Source of the DNA: Nitrospirota bacterium
Lineage (GTDB): Bacteria > Nitrospirota > Leptospirillia > Leptospirillales > Leptospirillaceae
Direction of reading: 5' to 3'
Assembly: GCA_021820445.1 (NCBI GenBank)
Contig: JAKADN010000004.1
Span: 1 to 64,000 of the forward strand
Length of the DNA: 64,000 nucleotides
This document shows, piece by piece, positions 42,116 to 50,490 of the stretch. How positions within the stretch are numbered: the first letter of the stretch is position 1; each line of letters opens with the position of its first letter. Position numbers and translations under genes: made by a program. The notes beneath the pieces were generated by a model that had not been told where the DNA came from, made no database searches, and saw only the letters and a list, made by a program, of their open reading frames with translations.

Positions 42116-42277
42116 TCATTGTTTTAAAAAATCCAAATTTCTCAGGTGGTAGAGCGTCATCCCGATGATTCCGATGAAAACGAGGGCGACAGGAATAAGA
42201 ATCCATAACAGCGGAATCCCGATATCGTCATGCGAATTTTTCCGGTCTTCATCTTCCGGATCGAAGGGATTTGCCAT
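42116..42277 (-). CDS. Small single-span membrane protein, 53 aa
   Basis: A 53-residue product: an acidic N-terminus (MANPFDPEDEDRKNSHDD) followed by a hydrophobic helix (GIPLLWILIPVALVFIGIIG, ~residues 20-39) and the tail MTLYHLRNLDFLKQ. AAGGAG lies six bases before the ATG. It begins 17 bp after the degenerate-GGDEF gene on the same strand and is likely co-transcribed. It resembles short subunit-like proteins of respiratory complexes but I cannot name it. Confidence 0.62.
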   Translation of the reverse strand: MANPFDPEDEDRKNSHDDIGIPLLWILIPVALVFIGIIGMTLYHLRNLDFLKQ

Positions 42278-42293
42278 TTGATCTCCTTGTCGG

Positions 42294-43604
42294 TCACTCT
42301 TCGGTCTGTTTTTTATACAAAGGTTGGGATTCCTGGTCTTTGAAAACGCTTCTGATCAAGTTCATTGGACCCTTTGGGGTCTCAGGATAGGAAAGCCATC
42401 CGAAGGTGATCAGAGACGACTGCTCCCTGTTCAGTCCCAGCAGGATGTCCCGGACCCGTTCTATAATGGAGTCTGCATGTTGCGGATCCATTGCCGGAAG
42501 TATCAGCAGATATTCCCGGTGGGCGATATGGGCGATTTCGTCGTAGAATCTCAGAATGCTCCTGGCCTTGATCATGAGCGACTTGTGATTCGGAATTTCG
42601 GTTCTGATCCCGATCAATCCAAAGCCGATTCCGGTAATCCTGTGTTCCTCGATCAGGGCTTCCATCAAAAGCAGTGCATCCCGGCGGTCCAGGAAGCCTG
42701 ATTCGGGCTCTCTTGCGGCGGGAATCAGATCTCCCAGGTTCTTGCGGATATCGAAAAGCTTTTTCGAGAGCGCCTGCGCCTTGGGTTGAAAAGAACTGAG
42801 CCCGGGAAGTTCCCTTTTTTTTGATTCGGGACGAAAGAGCCGGATCTTTCCGAAAAAGGTGCGATTGTAAAGAAGGGGAAAATCAGCCCAGTAGCCTTCT
42901 CCCGGATTCTTTGCGAAAAGGATACGTCTGAAGGGGAGTATGGATCGGGACTCCTCTGTAGAGAGGGATTCGGCAATCCGTTTTTGGGGTTGGTCCGGGT
43001 TGTTCCTTATTCGCCAGAATTCGGCAGAAGGGGACCATGACGAGGTTTTTGCAAGATAGATCTGCGCCATGTCCGCATTTGAGTCGACCGCCAGTTCATC
43101 CAGGAAAAAATGGTCGATCAGGAGTTCGTCGCTGACACTTCGCACGACCGTTCTTGAAGGAGTCCGGAGTCGTCGCCCCAGGAGAAGCAGGCCCTCCTTG
43201 GCGCCTTCATCGAGCGTATCCGAGACTCTCTCGAGAAAGAAGGGATCCTCGGAACTCTCTTTTTCCGTTGGGACCTTGAGGATGAACCGGGTCTTTCCCG
43301 ATCCGGGATCGGGGAGGCCGATAAGGGAAGGGGTGGGAGAGGTGGTGGAAAACCAATCCCAAAAGTGCCCTTTCGTTTCTCCTGAAAGGGGCAGTGCAAT
43401 CTGGTTGGAATAGTCAGCCAGGGTAAACCTGGGAAATACAGCCCTCACAAGGTTCCATCGCTTCAGGAAAAGGGAATTGGCAACAATGATTTGGGATCTT
43501 GAAAGAAATAGGGAAAACGAAAAGTCCGACCCGGAAAGAAGGGAGTCGATTTCCAGGAGTGCCTGATCATTTTTGAAAAGCGAGGGCCTGATCAATAGAT
43601 TCAT
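42294..43604 (-). CDS. Uncharacterised protein with a degenerate GGDEF-like C-terminus
   Basis: A 436-residue cytosolic protein. The C-terminal ~130 residues follow a GGDEF fold: DRRDALLLMEALIEEHRITGIGFGLIGIRTE, ILRFYDEIAHIAHREYLLILPAMD (AHREY stands at the GGDEF place) and SSLITFGWLSYPETP. No GGDEF motif remains, so it may be a c-di-GMP or nucleotide sensor or a structural relic. The N-terminal 300 residues are unfamiliar. Size, place of the fold and decay resemble the protein encoded at 12357-13748. Confidence 0.65.
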   Translation of the reverse strand: MNLLIRPSLFKNDQALLEIDSLLSGSDFSFSLFLSRSQIIVANSLFLKRWNLVRAVFPRFTLADYSNQIALPLSGETKGHFWDWFSTTSPTPSLIGLPDPGSGKTRFILKVPTEKESSEDPFFLERVSDTLDEGAKEGLLLLGRRLRTPSRTVVRSVSDELLIDHFFLDELAVDSNADMAQIYLAKTSSWSPSAEFWRIRNNPDQPQKRIAESLSTEESRSILPFRRILFAKNPGEGYWADFPLLYNRTFFGKIRLFRPESKKRELPGLSSFQPKAQALSKKLFDIRKNLGDLIPAAREPESGFLDRRDALLLMEALIEEHRITGIGFGLIGIRTEIPNHKSLMIKARSILRFYDEIAHIAHREYLLILPAMDPQHADSIIERVRDILLGLNREQSSLITFGWLSYPETPKGPMNLIRSVFKDQESQPLYKKQTEE

Positions 43605-43701
43605 CGTGGCCTGTCGACTCCTCTCAAAATGAGTGAACCCTCGGAGCTCTTGGTTTACAGACGAGGGGATCGACTCTAATTTAGCACGAGGAACCCCATT
43701 G

Positions 43702-44364
43702 ATGGAAACCGACAGGAAGGTGTATGATCGCCAAAATCGGTTTTTCTCTGAGGCCTATCATTCCGGAAAAATTGGTTGGCCAAGAGAAGGTCCGACGAGG
43801 CTTGTGAGTCAGATCATTGAATCATCCATCGGCTCAGTTCCCGGGACTGTCTTGGAGATTGGGTCAGGTGAGGGACGGAATCTCGCCCCTTTTCTTGAAC
43901 GGGGATGGGACGTTGTTGCCATGGATTTCTTGGTAGATCCGCTTCGGATGGCGAGGGAGCGTATCTCTGATGGAGGGGGAGGTCGGGTCTTTTTTGTTCA
44001 GGGCGATCTTTTTCACCTGCCCTTTCATCCTGCGAGCTTTGATGTCGTTTTCGACTTCGGGGTTTACCATCATCTGCGCCGTCCCGAAAGGGAAAAGTAT
44101 CCTTCGTGGGTCGCTCGTCTGCTGAAGCCTGGAGGGTTGGCCGGGTTGGGGGTTTTTTCAGACCTTTTTCGGCATTTTCCAGAAGAAGTGCGGCGTCGGA
44201 ACTTCATCACCCACCGTGGACATCATGACGTCTTCTTCAAGGAAAAGGACCTTCCCGCTCTGATGGGAAGAGGATTCTCTCTGTTGTCCACAGGAGAGGA
44301 GCGTCCCGGAGCCCTCGATCATTACCGGCTGGCGGTCTATCGGAAAAACCGTGAAGAGCCTTAA
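43702..44364 (+). CDS. Class I SAM-dependent methyltransferase
   Basis: A 220-residue methyltransferase. SAM motif I is VLEIGSGEGRNLAPFLERGWDVVAMDF, motif II/III VFFVQGDLFHLPF, then FDVVFDFGVYHHLRR and LLKPGGLAGLGVF. ATG 43702 has GAGGAA nine bases upstream; a longer frame from 43633 is less likely. The fold is certain, the substrate is unknown. It is followed by a small hypothetical gene 30 bp on. Confidence 0.83.
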   Translation: METDRKVYDRQNRFFSEAYHSGKIGWPREGPTRLVSQIIESSIGSVPGTVLEIGSGEGRNLAPFLERGWDVVAMDFLVDPLRMARERISDGGGGRVFFVQGDLFHLPFHPASFDVVFDFGVYHHLRRPEREKYPSWVARLLKPGGLAGLGVFSDLFRHFPEEVRRRNFITHRGHHDVFFKEKDLPALMGRGFSLLSTGEERPGALDHYRLAVYRKNREEP

Positions 44365-44393
44365 CCTGAATCAGCTTTTGAAAGGGAAGACAG

Positions 44394-44693
44394 ATGGAAC
44401 ACCGTCCTATCGCATTCGCCTTTGAAATCGGGGAGACCGTTCTAGTCAAAATCACGAACCAGATCGGTCTCGTGGAAAGCCGTACGAGAGGATACTGGAA
44501 GGCCAACGAATATGATGTGATCATCCCTCCGGAAAACGCCCGCATGCGGGTTCGCGAGGAAAACCTTTCCCACGTGCCTCATGAATACGTCCTCACACGC
44601 CTTCCAACGATGGCGGGCTTGTCCTCGCCTCCCAAATTTCTGAATGTCCCGGGAGATGACAGAACATCCGGATCCGCCCTTCCCTCGCACTGA
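44394..44693 (+). CDS. Hypothetical protein, 99 aa
   Basis: A 99-residue basic, soluble protein. The first half looks beta-rich (AFEIGETVLVKITNQIGLVESRTRGYWKANEYDVIIP), like a small SH3-type barrel; the tail is disordered. AAAGGGAAG precedes the ATG. It ends 39 bp before a strong terminator and follows the methyltransferase, with which it is likely transcribed. No family recognised. Confidence 0.55.
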   Translation: MEHRPIAFAFEIGETVLVKITNQIGLVESRTRGYWKANEYDVIIPPENARMRVREENLSHVPHEYVLTRLPTMAGLSSPPKFLNVPGDDRTSGSALPSH

Positions 44694-44731
44694 TGTTCTT
44701 TTTTTGAGGCACTCCCGTTCAAGCGTCAAAT

Positions 44732-44767
44732 AAAAAAGGGGACCTTTCCAAAGGTCCCCTTTTTTTA
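44732..44767 (+). terminator. Rho-independent terminator
   Basis: Stem GGGGACCTT / AAGGTCCCC with a 4-base loop, flanked by A-run and T-run (seven T). Symmetric, so it may also stop transcription of the convergent rhodanese gene. Confidence 0.88.
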
Positions 44768-44859
44768 TCTCCGGAATGGCAGGATGTGGCAGTGTGATAA
44801 CGGGCGACAATGAAGATGTCTGCAGCAAAGCCAGACGAGCCGTGTGACTGTCGAACGTG

Positions 44860-45204
44860 TCAGTAACGGGGGAGGGAATGGTCGGCATGAAGGGCATAGG
44901 CATCAATGCCCCCATGAAGGTTCTTGACCTTTTCAAAGCCCATTTTCTTGAGAAACTGGCAAGCCTGCAGGCTGCGGACCCCATGGTGGCAATAGACGAC
45001 AATATCCTTTTCGCGGTCGATCTGAGAAAGTTTCTGGGGAAGCTGTGCGAGGGGAATGTGAAGGGCGTTCTCAATCTTGACCCGGGAATGTTCCCAGTTC
45101 TCCCTGACGTCCAGAATCACAAGATCGTCACCTTGGTCGATCCTTTCCTTCAGATCTGAGGGGTGAAGCTGCAAATCCTTATTTCCTGAGAAGAATCCAA
45201 ACAT
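44860..45204 (-). CDS. Rhodanese-like sulfurtransferase
   Basis: A 114-residue single-domain rhodanese. LVILDVRENWEHSRVKIENALHIPL is the CH2A-type region, and Cys72 in VVYCHHGVRS is the persulfide-forming residue; the C-terminal part is GGIDAYAL. ATG 45204 follows AGGAGG; the frame upstream is open but unlike rhodanese. It may feed TusA/DsrE-type carriers elsewhere in the window. Confidence 0.88.
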   Translation of the reverse strand: MFGFFSGNKDLQLHPSDLKERIDQGDDLVILDVRENWEHSRVKIENALHIPLAQLPQKLSQIDREKDIVVYCHHGVRSLQACQFLKKMGFEKVKNLHGGIDAYALHADHSLPRY

Positions 45205-45268
45205 TCCTTGAAACCTCCTGAGGGATGGGCAGGGGAAAGGGTTCTTCCCCCCGCCAAGCCGCCTCTCT

Positions 45269-46687
45269 TTATTTCGTAATCGTAAAATCATCTGCAAGAT
45301 TCAGGTCGGTGGTATCCAGCGTGGACAGAATCCCATGCGCGGCCCGTCCGCCCCCGATGACGGCATCAATGTTGCCGTTCTTCGAAAAGACTGGGGTCGA
45401 ACCTTTTTCAGTTTCTATTATAAATTTTACCGCGTCGCCATCGATGGAAACAACCTTTATTCTGGCGTATCCGCCAAAAAGGGAGACCGGTTTCCCGGGC
45501 GAGAGCGCCAAAGCTCGGGTGTTGTAAATCATGGCCCCGATGTGGTGGGCAATGGGACAGGCAATCGGGAAGTAGGCGACGTGACGGATCCCGAAGTTCA
45601 TCCGGTTTGTGTCCCAACGCGCGACTCCTCCATAAACCCAGAGATGAACCGAGTTCTTCTCGATGGCATCATGGGGCCATAGGACGACGGCCATCGAGCC
45701 ATGGATCGCGATCATCCGGCTCCTGAGTGAAGGATCCTCGGGCAGTGTCGCACTGTTCAGGGTCACAAGGGTCCGGCTTAGAATCTTGCGGCCGTTGTGG
45801 ATAAAGTCTACGGTGACCCGGGATTGATTCTGTTCGATCCGCTTGATCACGACCTTGTCAGCCCCTTTGCCAAAGATCTGTCCTTCCTTGGCTGATCCTT
45901 CGAAAAGTTTCGACTGGGCCCACCATTCCCGATGAATCGATGTTCCGGTAAGGGATGCGAAGGTCACCCCTTTTTTTCCTGCACTTTGGATGACTCCCTG
46001 AAGATAGGTCATGGGTTTCTGGTCCGGACGATCGGGGGAAGGATTCTCCCATCGCTCGGTGAAGGCCCAGGGTCGGATCGAAACCCCGTCAAAGGTCCGC
46101 CAGTTCACGATCGGGTTGGGGATGACTTTCGGCACGGGGGGCAGAAGCATGGTGTAGAGATGATTCCCTGCGACAGTCAGTTTTTTTGGAAAGACCTTGA
46201 CGTTTTTGACGATGTGGATGCGGGCATCATAATCGACGAAATAATAACGTTTTCCGAGAAAGTAGTCGCTGGCGCCGGTCATGGGAAGTTCACCTCTGGC
46301 CGGAGAGGCGTCGAAGTAGAGTCCTCCGGCGGGAATGACCACCTTTCCGTTCTTGATGCGAGATCCCCGGATCACCAGCATTTCATATTTCGGAATGGTC
46401 ACCTTCATGGAATTGGTGACCTTTTTGCCATGAATCCATCCCGGTATTCCTGCAAAGTCGAAGATCGGCCGAGACGGAACCAGTGTGGCCCCGGGAATGG
46501 TGGGAGCCGTCCCCCGATCAACCGGATAAAAAAGGCCCGGGGGAAAGGGAGGAAGAACGGAATTCGCAGCAAGGACATTGGCCGGGAAGGAAGAGGCAAA
46601 GGCGAGAATCATGACAGAAGGGGCCACTTTCAGAAGCTTTTGACGGAACGGCTCTTTTTCAAGGGATTGACGGCATTCGATGGGCAT
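45269..46687 (-). CDS. Exported protein of unknown function, 472 aa
   Basis: A 472-residue protein with a signal peptide (SVMILAFASSFPANVLAAN, cleavage near residue 41). The mature part is rich in beta-strand-like segments, Gly, Tyr and Trp, with few cysteines (FPIACPIAHH). I recognise no domain. ATG 46687 stands four bases after AGGAGGG; the frame continues upstream into an unlikely sequence. It is divergent from a small outer-membrane-type gene at 47119 and ends 64 bp from the rhodanese gene. Confidence 0.7.
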   Translation of the reverse strand: MPIECRQSLEKEPFRQKLLKVAPSVMILAFASSFPANVLAANSVLPPFPPGLFYPVDRGTAPTIPGATLVPSRPIFDFAGIPGWIHGKKVTNSMKVTIPKYEMLVIRGSRIKNGKVVIPAGGLYFDASPARGELPMTGASDYFLGKRYYFVDYDARIHIVKNVKVFPKKLTVAGNHLYTMLLPPVPKVIPNPIVNWRTFDGVSIRPWAFTERWENPSPDRPDQKPMTYLQGVIQSAGKKGVTFASLTGTSIHREWWAQSKLFEGSAKEGQIFGKGADKVVIKRIEQNQSRVTVDFIHNGRKILSRTLVTLNSATLPEDPSLRSRMIAIHGSMAVVLWPHDAIEKNSVHLWVYGGVARWDTNRMNFGIRHVAYFPIACPIAHHIGAMIYNTRALALSPGKPVSLFGGYARIKVVSIDGDAVKFIIETEKGSTPVFSKNGNIDAVIGGGRAAHGILSTLDTTDLNLADDFTITK

Positions 46688-47118
46688 GAACCCTCCTGTG
46701 AGAAGACGTTGAGTTGGGCAATACAAGTCTGTTTTGCGACCGGGGCTGCCAATCCATAATGACAATAGATCTTGGTCGCTTCTGGCGATTCCCGGAGCAT
46801 AAGCCATCCCTGGCGGCGTCATCATGGGGCGCATTGACGACTTCCTCCGCCACGTCAACCGCCTCGGTGTCCAGGTTGGCGGGGATTCTGACATGTGCGA
46901 TAGGACGAGGACTATGGAGAAATTTCTGGAACAGGAGCTCCAGGATCCCGTCATCAGGCTAGCCATTGGAGGGGGAAGGGACTTCTTGGGCACCCAAGAT
47001 AGTCCTATTGTAACCCGAGGAAATCACCGATAAAGACATTGTTTCTTATGAAGCGGAAAAGGAATCCAAATAGGGATTGGCTGAGTCCCGAAACTTATTT
47101 CAATTAGAGGGCAGACAC
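46688..47118. other. Intergenic region between divergent exported-protein genes
   Basis: About 430 bp with no gene I can support. A 70-codon plus-strand frame (46824-47033, starting MGRIDDFLRHVNRLGVQVGG) has fairly gene-like composition but no ribosome site and no recognised family; it may be a decayed fragment. The final ~100 bp are AT-rich and probably hold the promoter of the 47119 gene. Confidence 0.45.
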
Positions 47119-47676
47119 ATGTTAAGGCAAATGGTCGGAGGAAAGTCCATCGTATGGGCATTCTGGGTCCTGCTTATGGGGGTGATTCTGGTCGGAGGGG
47201 CTGGGAAGAGGGCCATGGCCAGCCCGGGAGGGAGCAACCAGCTCGGATTTTCGGCGGAAGTGGAGGGAATGGACGATCTCAACACTCCCGGTGGAGCCGG
47301 AACGATGTTTTACGGAGGGGGGGTCTCGATTCAGTATTGGATCTCGCCTGGGGTCGGTGTGAGGATCGGGGCCGATTACTTCAACAACTCGAAGTCGACC
47401 GGCCCTCTTCCCCAGAGCATTCTTCCCTTTTATTCGGGGATTATGGTGAATCTCCTGTCGGGATCGCTCGGCTCTCTCGATCTGGTGGGGGATTTCGGGC
47501 AGGCGTTGAACAATGGCGTGGACAACACCTATTTCGATGCCGGCCTCCAGGTCAATACGCTTTTATCAAATCGTCGCCAGTTTTTCCTCGATGTCCGCTT
47601 CCGGGAAGATGGAGTCGGGACGATGGCGACCCCCTGGCAATTCGTGACGGCAGGGCTGGGCATCAACTTCTTTTAG
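47119..47676 (+). CDS. Small outer-membrane beta-barrel-type protein
   Basis: A 185-residue protein with a signal peptide (VWAFWVLLMGVILVGGAGKRAMA) and a mature part of alternating strands (YGGGVSIQYWISPGVGVRIGADYF, YFDAGLQVNTLL, QFFLDVRFRED) ending in Phe-Phe (TAGLGINFF), the terminal aromatic typical of outer-membrane barrels. ATG 47119 has AGAGGG upstream. It is followed by the haemoglobin gene, with a regulatory palindrome between. Confidence 0.68.
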   Translation: MLRQMVGGKSIVWAFWVLLMGVILVGGAGKRAMASPGGSNQLGFSAEVEGMDDLNTPGGAGTMFYGGGVSIQYWISPGVGVRIGADYFNNSKSTGPLPQSILPFYSGIMVNLLSGSLGSLDLVGDFGQALNNGVDNTYFDAGLQVNTLLSNRRQFFLDVRFREDGVGTMATPWQFVTAGLGINFF

Positions 47677-47688
47677 TGGCTCCTCCGG

Positions 47689-47708
47689 ATTATGATCTGG
47701 ATCATAAT
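47689..47708 (+). promoter_or_regulatory. Perfect palindrome, FNR/CRP-type box before the globin gene
   Basis: ATTATGATC-TG-GATCATAAT is a perfect 9-2-9 inverted repeat containing TGAT-N4-ATCA, the core recognised by FNR/DNR-type regulators (TTGAT-N4-ATCAA). It begins 12 bp after the stop of the outer-membrane gene and ends 117 bp before the globin start. No T-run follows, so it is not a terminator. Confidence 0.65.
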
Positions 47709-47824
47709 GGTGAAATCAGGGCTCTGATATCGTTGACGTTGTGGCAGGTCCGAGGGCTGGAGAGAAAAGTCCGGCTTGCCGGGGGTTTCACCGACAAATC
47801 CAGAGCATTAAAGGAGCGGAGAGT

Positions 47825-48283
47825 ATGGCGATCAACACAGATCTTATCAAGGCCCATGGGGCGGCCATCAAGGGACTGGGAACCCAGGTCACATCCTATT
47901 TCTACGATTACATGTTTTCCCACTTTCCCGAAGTCCGGAAAATGTTTCCGGAAACGATGACGACCCAGAAGGAACGGCTCTTCAATTCACTGGTCTTCAT
48001 CTCCACAAACATCGATAATCCCGGGGCTCTGGTCCCCTATCTCGAACGTTTGGGGGAAGGGCACATCAAGTACGACACTCGGCCCGAGCACTATGACGCG
48101 GTGGGAGTCAGCCTTATGAAAACGCTCGAGCATTTTCTCGGATCGGCGTGGACTCCCGAGGTTTCCGCCACCTGGAGCGAAGCTTACAACCTTGCCGCGA
48201 AGGTGATGACGGAAGCCGCGGCCCGCTCGATGGATCCGGCACGCTACAAGCCGCTTTCCCACCAGGGAACTCCTGTCGCCTAG
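47825..48283 (+). CDS. Single-domain bacterial haemoglobin
   Basis: A 152-residue globin related to the haem domain of flavohaemoglobins but without the reductase part. Key residues can be aligned: Tyr27 (B10, in YFYDYMF), Gln48 (E7, in TTQKERLFN) and proximal His80 (F8, in EGHIKYDTRPEHY). Tyr/Gln distal pairs favour NO dioxygenation or tight O2 binding. ATG 47825 follows AAGGAGCGGAG. The FNR-like palindrome upstream suggests control by oxygen or NO. Confidence 0.9.
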   Translation: MAINTDLIKAHGAAIKGLGTQVTSYFYDYMFSHFPEVRKMFPETMTTQKERLFNSLVFISTNIDNPGALVPYLERLGEGHIKYDTRPEHYDAVGVSLMKTLEHFLGSAWTPEVSATWSEAYNLAAKVMTEAAARSMDPARYKPLSHQGTPVA

Positions 48284-48303
48284 AACATTCTTATCCAGCC
48301 CGA

Positions 48304-48338
48304 GAGGCGTCCTCCTTGCATCAGCAGGAAGACGCCTC
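48304..48338 (+). terminator. Strong hairpin after the globin gene
   Basis: GAGGCGTC...GACGCCTC plus an inner TCCT/AGGA pairing makes a long stem with a ~9-base loop, 20 bp after the stop. There is no T-run, so it is either a weak terminator or an mRNA-stabilising structure. Confidence 0.45.
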
Positions 48339-48455
48339 CTCGAATGACCGGTTTTCTCTGGCGCCCGTGTACAAGCTGCCGGGAAAGACCCAGTCTCCTC
48401 CCCAAGAATTCACCCTTCAGATTGATACCAAAAAAATGAGTGTATTTTTTTTGAT

Positions 48456-48484
48456 TTGAGATCCCATCCGGAAACGTTTAAAAT
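48456..48484 (+). promoter_or_regulatory. Predicted sigma-70 promoter for the gcv operon
   Basis: TTGAGA at 48456-48461 and TAAAAT at 48479-48484 with a 17-bp spacer, 88 bp before the SurA-like gene that heads the glycine cleavage genes. The leader contains no structure that I recognise as a glycine riboswitch. Confidence 0.55.
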
Positions 48485-48572
48485 ATCTCCGTCAAAAACG
48501 GGCGAATCGCGATAAATAAAGAGGAGCGGCGCTCCGAATGCAACAGGTGCCGCGACCGGGAAAGGTGGTTTC

Positions 48573-49277
48573 ATGCTGGAATGGATCCGTAAGGAGGCCG
48601 TTGAGCGTCCGAAGGTCATCGGAGGTCTCATGGTCCTGATCGGAGGTGTTTTCGTCCTGTCGATGGGTTGGTGGGGCTTTTCCGCGAGCCGATCCTCGAA
48701 GTCCGATGTCCTGGCCAAGGTCAATGGTGTTCCGATAAAGGTGGAAGATTACTCCCGCGACTATCTCATAATGAAGGACAATTACAAACGGCTCCTGAGG
48801 GGAGATCTTGGGGCAAAGATTTTAAAGGACCTGAACTTCCCGGGCCTTGTCCTGAGGAATATGATTTACCGGCAGCTCTGGATTGATGAAGGGCGAACCC
48901 TCGGCATCCAGGTTTCGGATCAAACGGTCATTCAGGAAATCGCCCGCATTCCTTTCTTTCAGGTTGGAACGCCGCCTTCTTTTTCAAAGGAGGCCTATGT
49001 CTCCTTCCTCAAGGAAACCCATCAGACGGCGGAAAGCTTTGAGGAGTCGGTTCGGATGGATGTCCTTGTCCAGCGCGCCCAGCTTTTTGTCCGGGCCTCC
49101 CAGACCATCGGAAATCCTGCTCCCCAGCCCGCGGGAGCGCCTCCGTCGGATACCAATGCGGAGCGCGTCCGTCTTCAGAACGAAACAGTGGAAGCTCTCC
49201 AGAATCAGCTGGAAACAAAAGCCCGCATCGACATCGACCAGAAGGTCTTTCGGGAAGTCTCCCGCCAGCTCCTCTGA
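48573..49277 (+). CDS. Membrane-anchored SurA/PpiD N-terminal-like chaperone protein
   Basis: A 234-residue protein with one N-terminal membrane span (VIGGLMVLIGGVFVLSMGWWGF, ~15-36) and a periplasmic SurA-N-type chaperone domain: VLAKVNGVPIKVEDYSRDYLIMKDN, LRNMIYRQLWIDEGRTLGIQVSDQTVIQEIARIPFFQ. The parvulin isomerase domain is absent, as in truncated PpiD-like proteins. It ends 35 bp before gcvT. Confidence 0.78.
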   Translation: MLEWIRKEAVERPKVIGGLMVLIGGVFVLSMGWWGFSASRSSKSDVLAKVNGVPIKVEDYSRDYLIMKDNYKRLLRGDLGAKILKDLNFPGLVLRNMIYRQLWIDEGRTLGIQVSDQTVIQEIARIPFFQVGTPPSFSKEAYVSFLKETHQTAESFEESVRMDVLVQRAQLFVRASQTIGNPAPQPAGAPPSDTNAERVRLQNETVEALQNQLETKARIDIDQKVFREVSRQLL

Positions 49278-49312
49278 CTTTGATTTCTCACCCCGATCCG
49301 AGGAATCGTACA

Positions 49313-50434
49313 TTGTCTCTCCCTTTGGCTCCGTATCACATGCAACGTGCCGCAAAAATGACGGATTTTCACGGATATCTGCTTCCGTTGTCCTTCACCT
49401 CCATTCTCGAAGAGGCGAAGGCTGTCCGTGAAAAAGCCGGATTGTTCGATATTTCACATATGGGGCATTTCCTGGCGAAGGGCCCCGACGTCAGGAGGCA
49501 TCTCAATGGCCTGATCACCTCGGACTTCGAGGCAGTGCCTGTCGGAAAATGTCTCTACGGCCTCCTGACCAACGACCAGGGGGGAACTGTCGACGATCTG
49601 ATTCTGGCCGCCTCCGGGGAAGACGAAGCGCACATCATCGTCAATGCTGGAAACAGGACGGCGGATTTTTCATGGCTTCGGGATCATCTTCCTGATTCCA
49701 TTTCTCTCGAGGATCTTTCTGAAGGTCAGATCGGCCTGGCCCTTCAGGGCCCAGCATCTTCCCAGATTGTCGCTCTGCTCGGCGGAGGTTTCGATGGAAT
49801 GAAGCGCAGGGAAGCCCGGTTTTCGATGGGTCCCGTGGACCAGGTCTGGATCAGCCGGACCGGATACACCGGGGAGGATGGGTGGGAGTTCTTCGGGCCG
49901 GAAGCGGCGATTCTGCCCGTTTACCGGATCCTGTCGGAACGGGGGGCCGATCTCGGGTTGCTTCAGGCCGGCTTGGGCGCCAGGGATCTGCTCCGGCTGG
50001 AGATGGCCTATCCTTTGTACGGGCAGGAACTCTCCCCAGAGAAGACGGCTTTCGACGCCGGACTCGATTTCGCAGTCAATCTTCGCAAGGGTGCTTTTCT
50101 GGGAAAAGACAAAATGCTTGAAAAGAGGGACGATACAGGAAGAGAGCGCCTGACAGGATTCGTCCTGCTCGAACGGGGAATTCCCAGGACGCACTGTCCC
50201 GTAATAGACCCCTTAACCGGCGATCAGGTCGGAGAGGTGACTTCTGGCGGGCATTCGCCCCGCGTGGGTGGAGGGTTCGGGCTGGCCTACATGGAGCCCC
50301 ATTTTCTCCGGGAGTTCGAGCAGGGCAAAGAGGCCGGCATCGAGATTCATGGCAAGATCCATCGGGCCCGGATTCATGATCGGCCCTTTCTGGCCGGAGG
50401 CCTGTCGGCAAAGAACCTGTCGACAAAGAAATAG
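49313..50434 (+). CDS. gcvT: Glycine cleavage system T protein (aminomethyltransferase)
   Basis: A 373-residue T protein that releases ammonia from the aminomethyl H protein and forms methylene-THF. Typical segments: MTDFHGYLLPLSF, VREKAGLFDISHMG, GGTVDDLIL, LALQGPAS, SRTGYTGEDGWEFF, GLGARDLLRLEMAYPLYG and GGFGLAYM. TTG 49313 is chosen from GAGGA eight bases upstream and the usual N-terminal length; TTG 49280 and ATG 49340 are alternatives. Confidence 0.94.
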   Translation: MSLPLAPYHMQRAAKMTDFHGYLLPLSFTSILEEAKAVREKAGLFDISHMGHFLAKGPDVRRHLNGLITSDFEAVPVGKCLYGLLTNDQGGTVDDLILAASGEDEAHIIVNAGNRTADFSWLRDHLPDSISLEDLSEGQIGLALQGPASSQIVALLGGGFDGMKRREARFSMGPVDQVWISRTGYTGEDGWEFFGPEAAILPVYRILSERGADLGLLQAGLGARDLLRLEMAYPLYGQELSPEKTAFDAGLDFAVNLRKGAFLGKDKMLEKRDDTGRERLTGFVLLERGIPRTHCPVIDPLTGDQVGEVTSGGHSPRVGGGFGLAYMEPHFLREFEQGKEAGIEIHGKIHRARIHDRPFLAGGLSAKNLSTKK

Positions 50435-50490
50435 TCCGACCGGGTATGGACAGGCAAGTTGAACGGAACAGCAGATCAAGGAGTGAAAAC

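Noticed and set aside
46824-47033. 70-codon plus-strand frame with gene-like composition
   Set aside because: No ribosome binding site and no family recognised; kept only as a possible remnant in the description of the gap.
48456-48572. Glycine riboswitch ahead of the gcv operon
   Set aside because: The leader is short and I see no tandem glycine aptamer core; a plain promoter explains it.
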